A DNA stretch of 40,321 nucleotides, taken from positions 1 through 40,321 of the forward strand of contig JAUNVG010000017.1 in NCBI GenBank assembly GCA_030537735.1. Direction: 5' to 3'. Below the pieces are notes generated by a model. The model was not told where the DNA came from. It saw only the letters and a list, made by a program, of their open reading frames with translations, and searched no databases. This DNA is from Actinomycetaceae bacterium. Lineage in GTDB: Bacteria; Actinomycetota; Actinomycetes; Actinomycetales; Actinomycetaceae. Every line of letters starts with the position of its first letter. The stretch's first letter is position 1. The translations under genes and the position numbers were made by a program. Below are positions 39,909 to 40,321 of the stretch, in pieces.

Positions 39909-40321
39909 ATGAGTTGGCCACCATTAGAAATCACAATCAATGACCAAACCGCCACGCTATACGTCGCAGGTGTTGAACAAACGAAAGTGCCGGCAGATAA
40001 AGACAGCGCGCTCAACGCCGCATTCGCCATCGTGCACCAATACCACCGCGACCTACCACTAACAATCCACGACGCCGAGGGCACATGGCAACTACTACTC
40101 ACCACCAACGGCGAAGCCATCGACACCACACCAACCCCCACACCCTCTAAACGTCATTTACCTAAACGCGCCACCATCATCGCTGCCACTGCAATCATCG
40201 TCCTTGCGGCGACCGGCACAGCGCTGTCTTACGTGATACACACCAACTACGCACAACCACAACCAGAACCCAAACCAACACCCATCGCCACGCGCCCCAC
40301 AGCCACAATCAACACCACACC
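39909..40321 (+). CDS. Single-pass membrane protein of the transfer region (3' end outside window)
   Basis: 137 codons are visible. An N-terminal soluble domain (PLEITINDQTATLYVAGVEQ, ALNAAFAIVHQYHRDLPLTIHDAEGTWQLLLTTNGEAID), a Pro/Thr linker, one membrane segment (ATIIAATAIIVLAATGTALSYV) and then a Pro/Thr/Gln-rich outside tail. The N-domain recalls small ubiquitin-like or forkhead-like folds seen in ESX/conjugation proteins, but I cannot name it. GGGAGAA precedes the ATG at 39909. It is divergent from the transfer operon and likely shares the palindromic operator. Confidence 0.72.
   Translation, partial: MSWPPLEITINDQTATLYVAGVEQTKVPADKDSALNAAFAIVHQYHRDLPLTIHDAEGTWQLLLTTNGEAIDTTPTPTPSKRHLPKRATIIAATAIIVLAATGTALSYVIHTNYAQPQPEPKPTPIATRPTATINTT

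Larger units (their letters stand above)
11979..40321. mobile_element. Integrative and conjugative element, left part (right end outside window)
   Basis: The element is bounded on the left by the tRNA remnant. It contains tyrosine integrase, ParA and RHH partition genes, a toxin-antitoxin pair, a surface protein, wall hydrolase, methyltransferase-helicase, MobC, HUH relaxase, VirD4, VirB4, SCO6880-like, VirB6-, VirB8- and VirB2-like genes. Gene order and coupled ATGA overlaps continue without host genes to the edge. By eye the element is somewhat more A-rich than the host part. At least 28.3 kb is visible. Confidence 0.9.

Overview
The window is a piece of a moderately GC-rich actinobacterial chromosome, most likely a member of the Actinomycetales (Actinomycetaceae or a relative), carrying the left part of an integrated conjugative element. 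The support for an actinobacterium is the ppk1-mutT1 neighbourhood, a septum-formation-type lipoprotein, a class-E-like LAxTG sorting signal and SCO6880-type conjugation genes. The genus cannot be fixed from the sequence.

Region 1 (1-11.9 kb) is ordinary chromosome. It holds the tail of an Arg/Pro-rich membrane protein, an orphan carbamate kinase, a DUF47 regulator with a Pit phosphate transporter, a lipoprotein, a MutT1-type NUDIX/phosphatase fusion, polyphosphate kinase, an unknown protein, an ABC ATPase with its membrane partner, a small membrane protein and a flavin reductase-like protein. Phosphate uptake and polyphosphate synthesis lie within 6 kb of each other.

The junction lies at about 11978. 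A 3' tRNA half (T arm plus acceptor 3' strand, minus strand) remains next to its terminator, with no matching 5' half. A tyrosine integrase reads away from it. This is the displaced attachment site of an element that runs to the window's right edge and beyond; the restored tRNA should lie past 40321.

Region 2 (12.0-28.4 kb) is the element's maintenance and accessory part. The integrase, ParA and a ribbon-helix-helix protein are translationally coupled. They are followed by a HigB/HigA-type toxin-antitoxin pair, a membrane-anchored coiled-coil protein, a cell-wall-anchored surface protein on the opposite strand, a thioredoxin-fold protein, a bifunctional wall hydrolase (lytic transglycosylase + M23), a serine-recombinase-like protein with altered catalytic residues, and a 1960-residue methyltransferase-helicase of the DarB/SNF2 kind. 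A 260-codon open frame lies wholly inside the 5' part of the methyltransferase-helicase gene in another frame. It starts by ATGA coupling to the recombinase gene and is the most unusual signal in the window. A DnaQ-BRCT protein follows on the minus strand.

Region 3 (28.4-40.3 kb) is the transfer part. A 600-base gene-free stretch full of inverted repeats (candidate oriT) precedes mobC and a HUH relaxase, then a DUF4913 protein. On the minus strand a type IV secretion operon reads, in transcription order, DUF6668-like, VirB2-like, VirB8-like, VirB6/TrbL-like, SCO6880-like, VirB4 ATPase, VirD4 and a coupled unknown protein. A divergent partial gene runs off the right edge. Together these genes give excision/integration, partition, addiction, wall opening, DNA processing, coupling and secretion. 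I found no CRISPR array, rRNA or intact tRNA.
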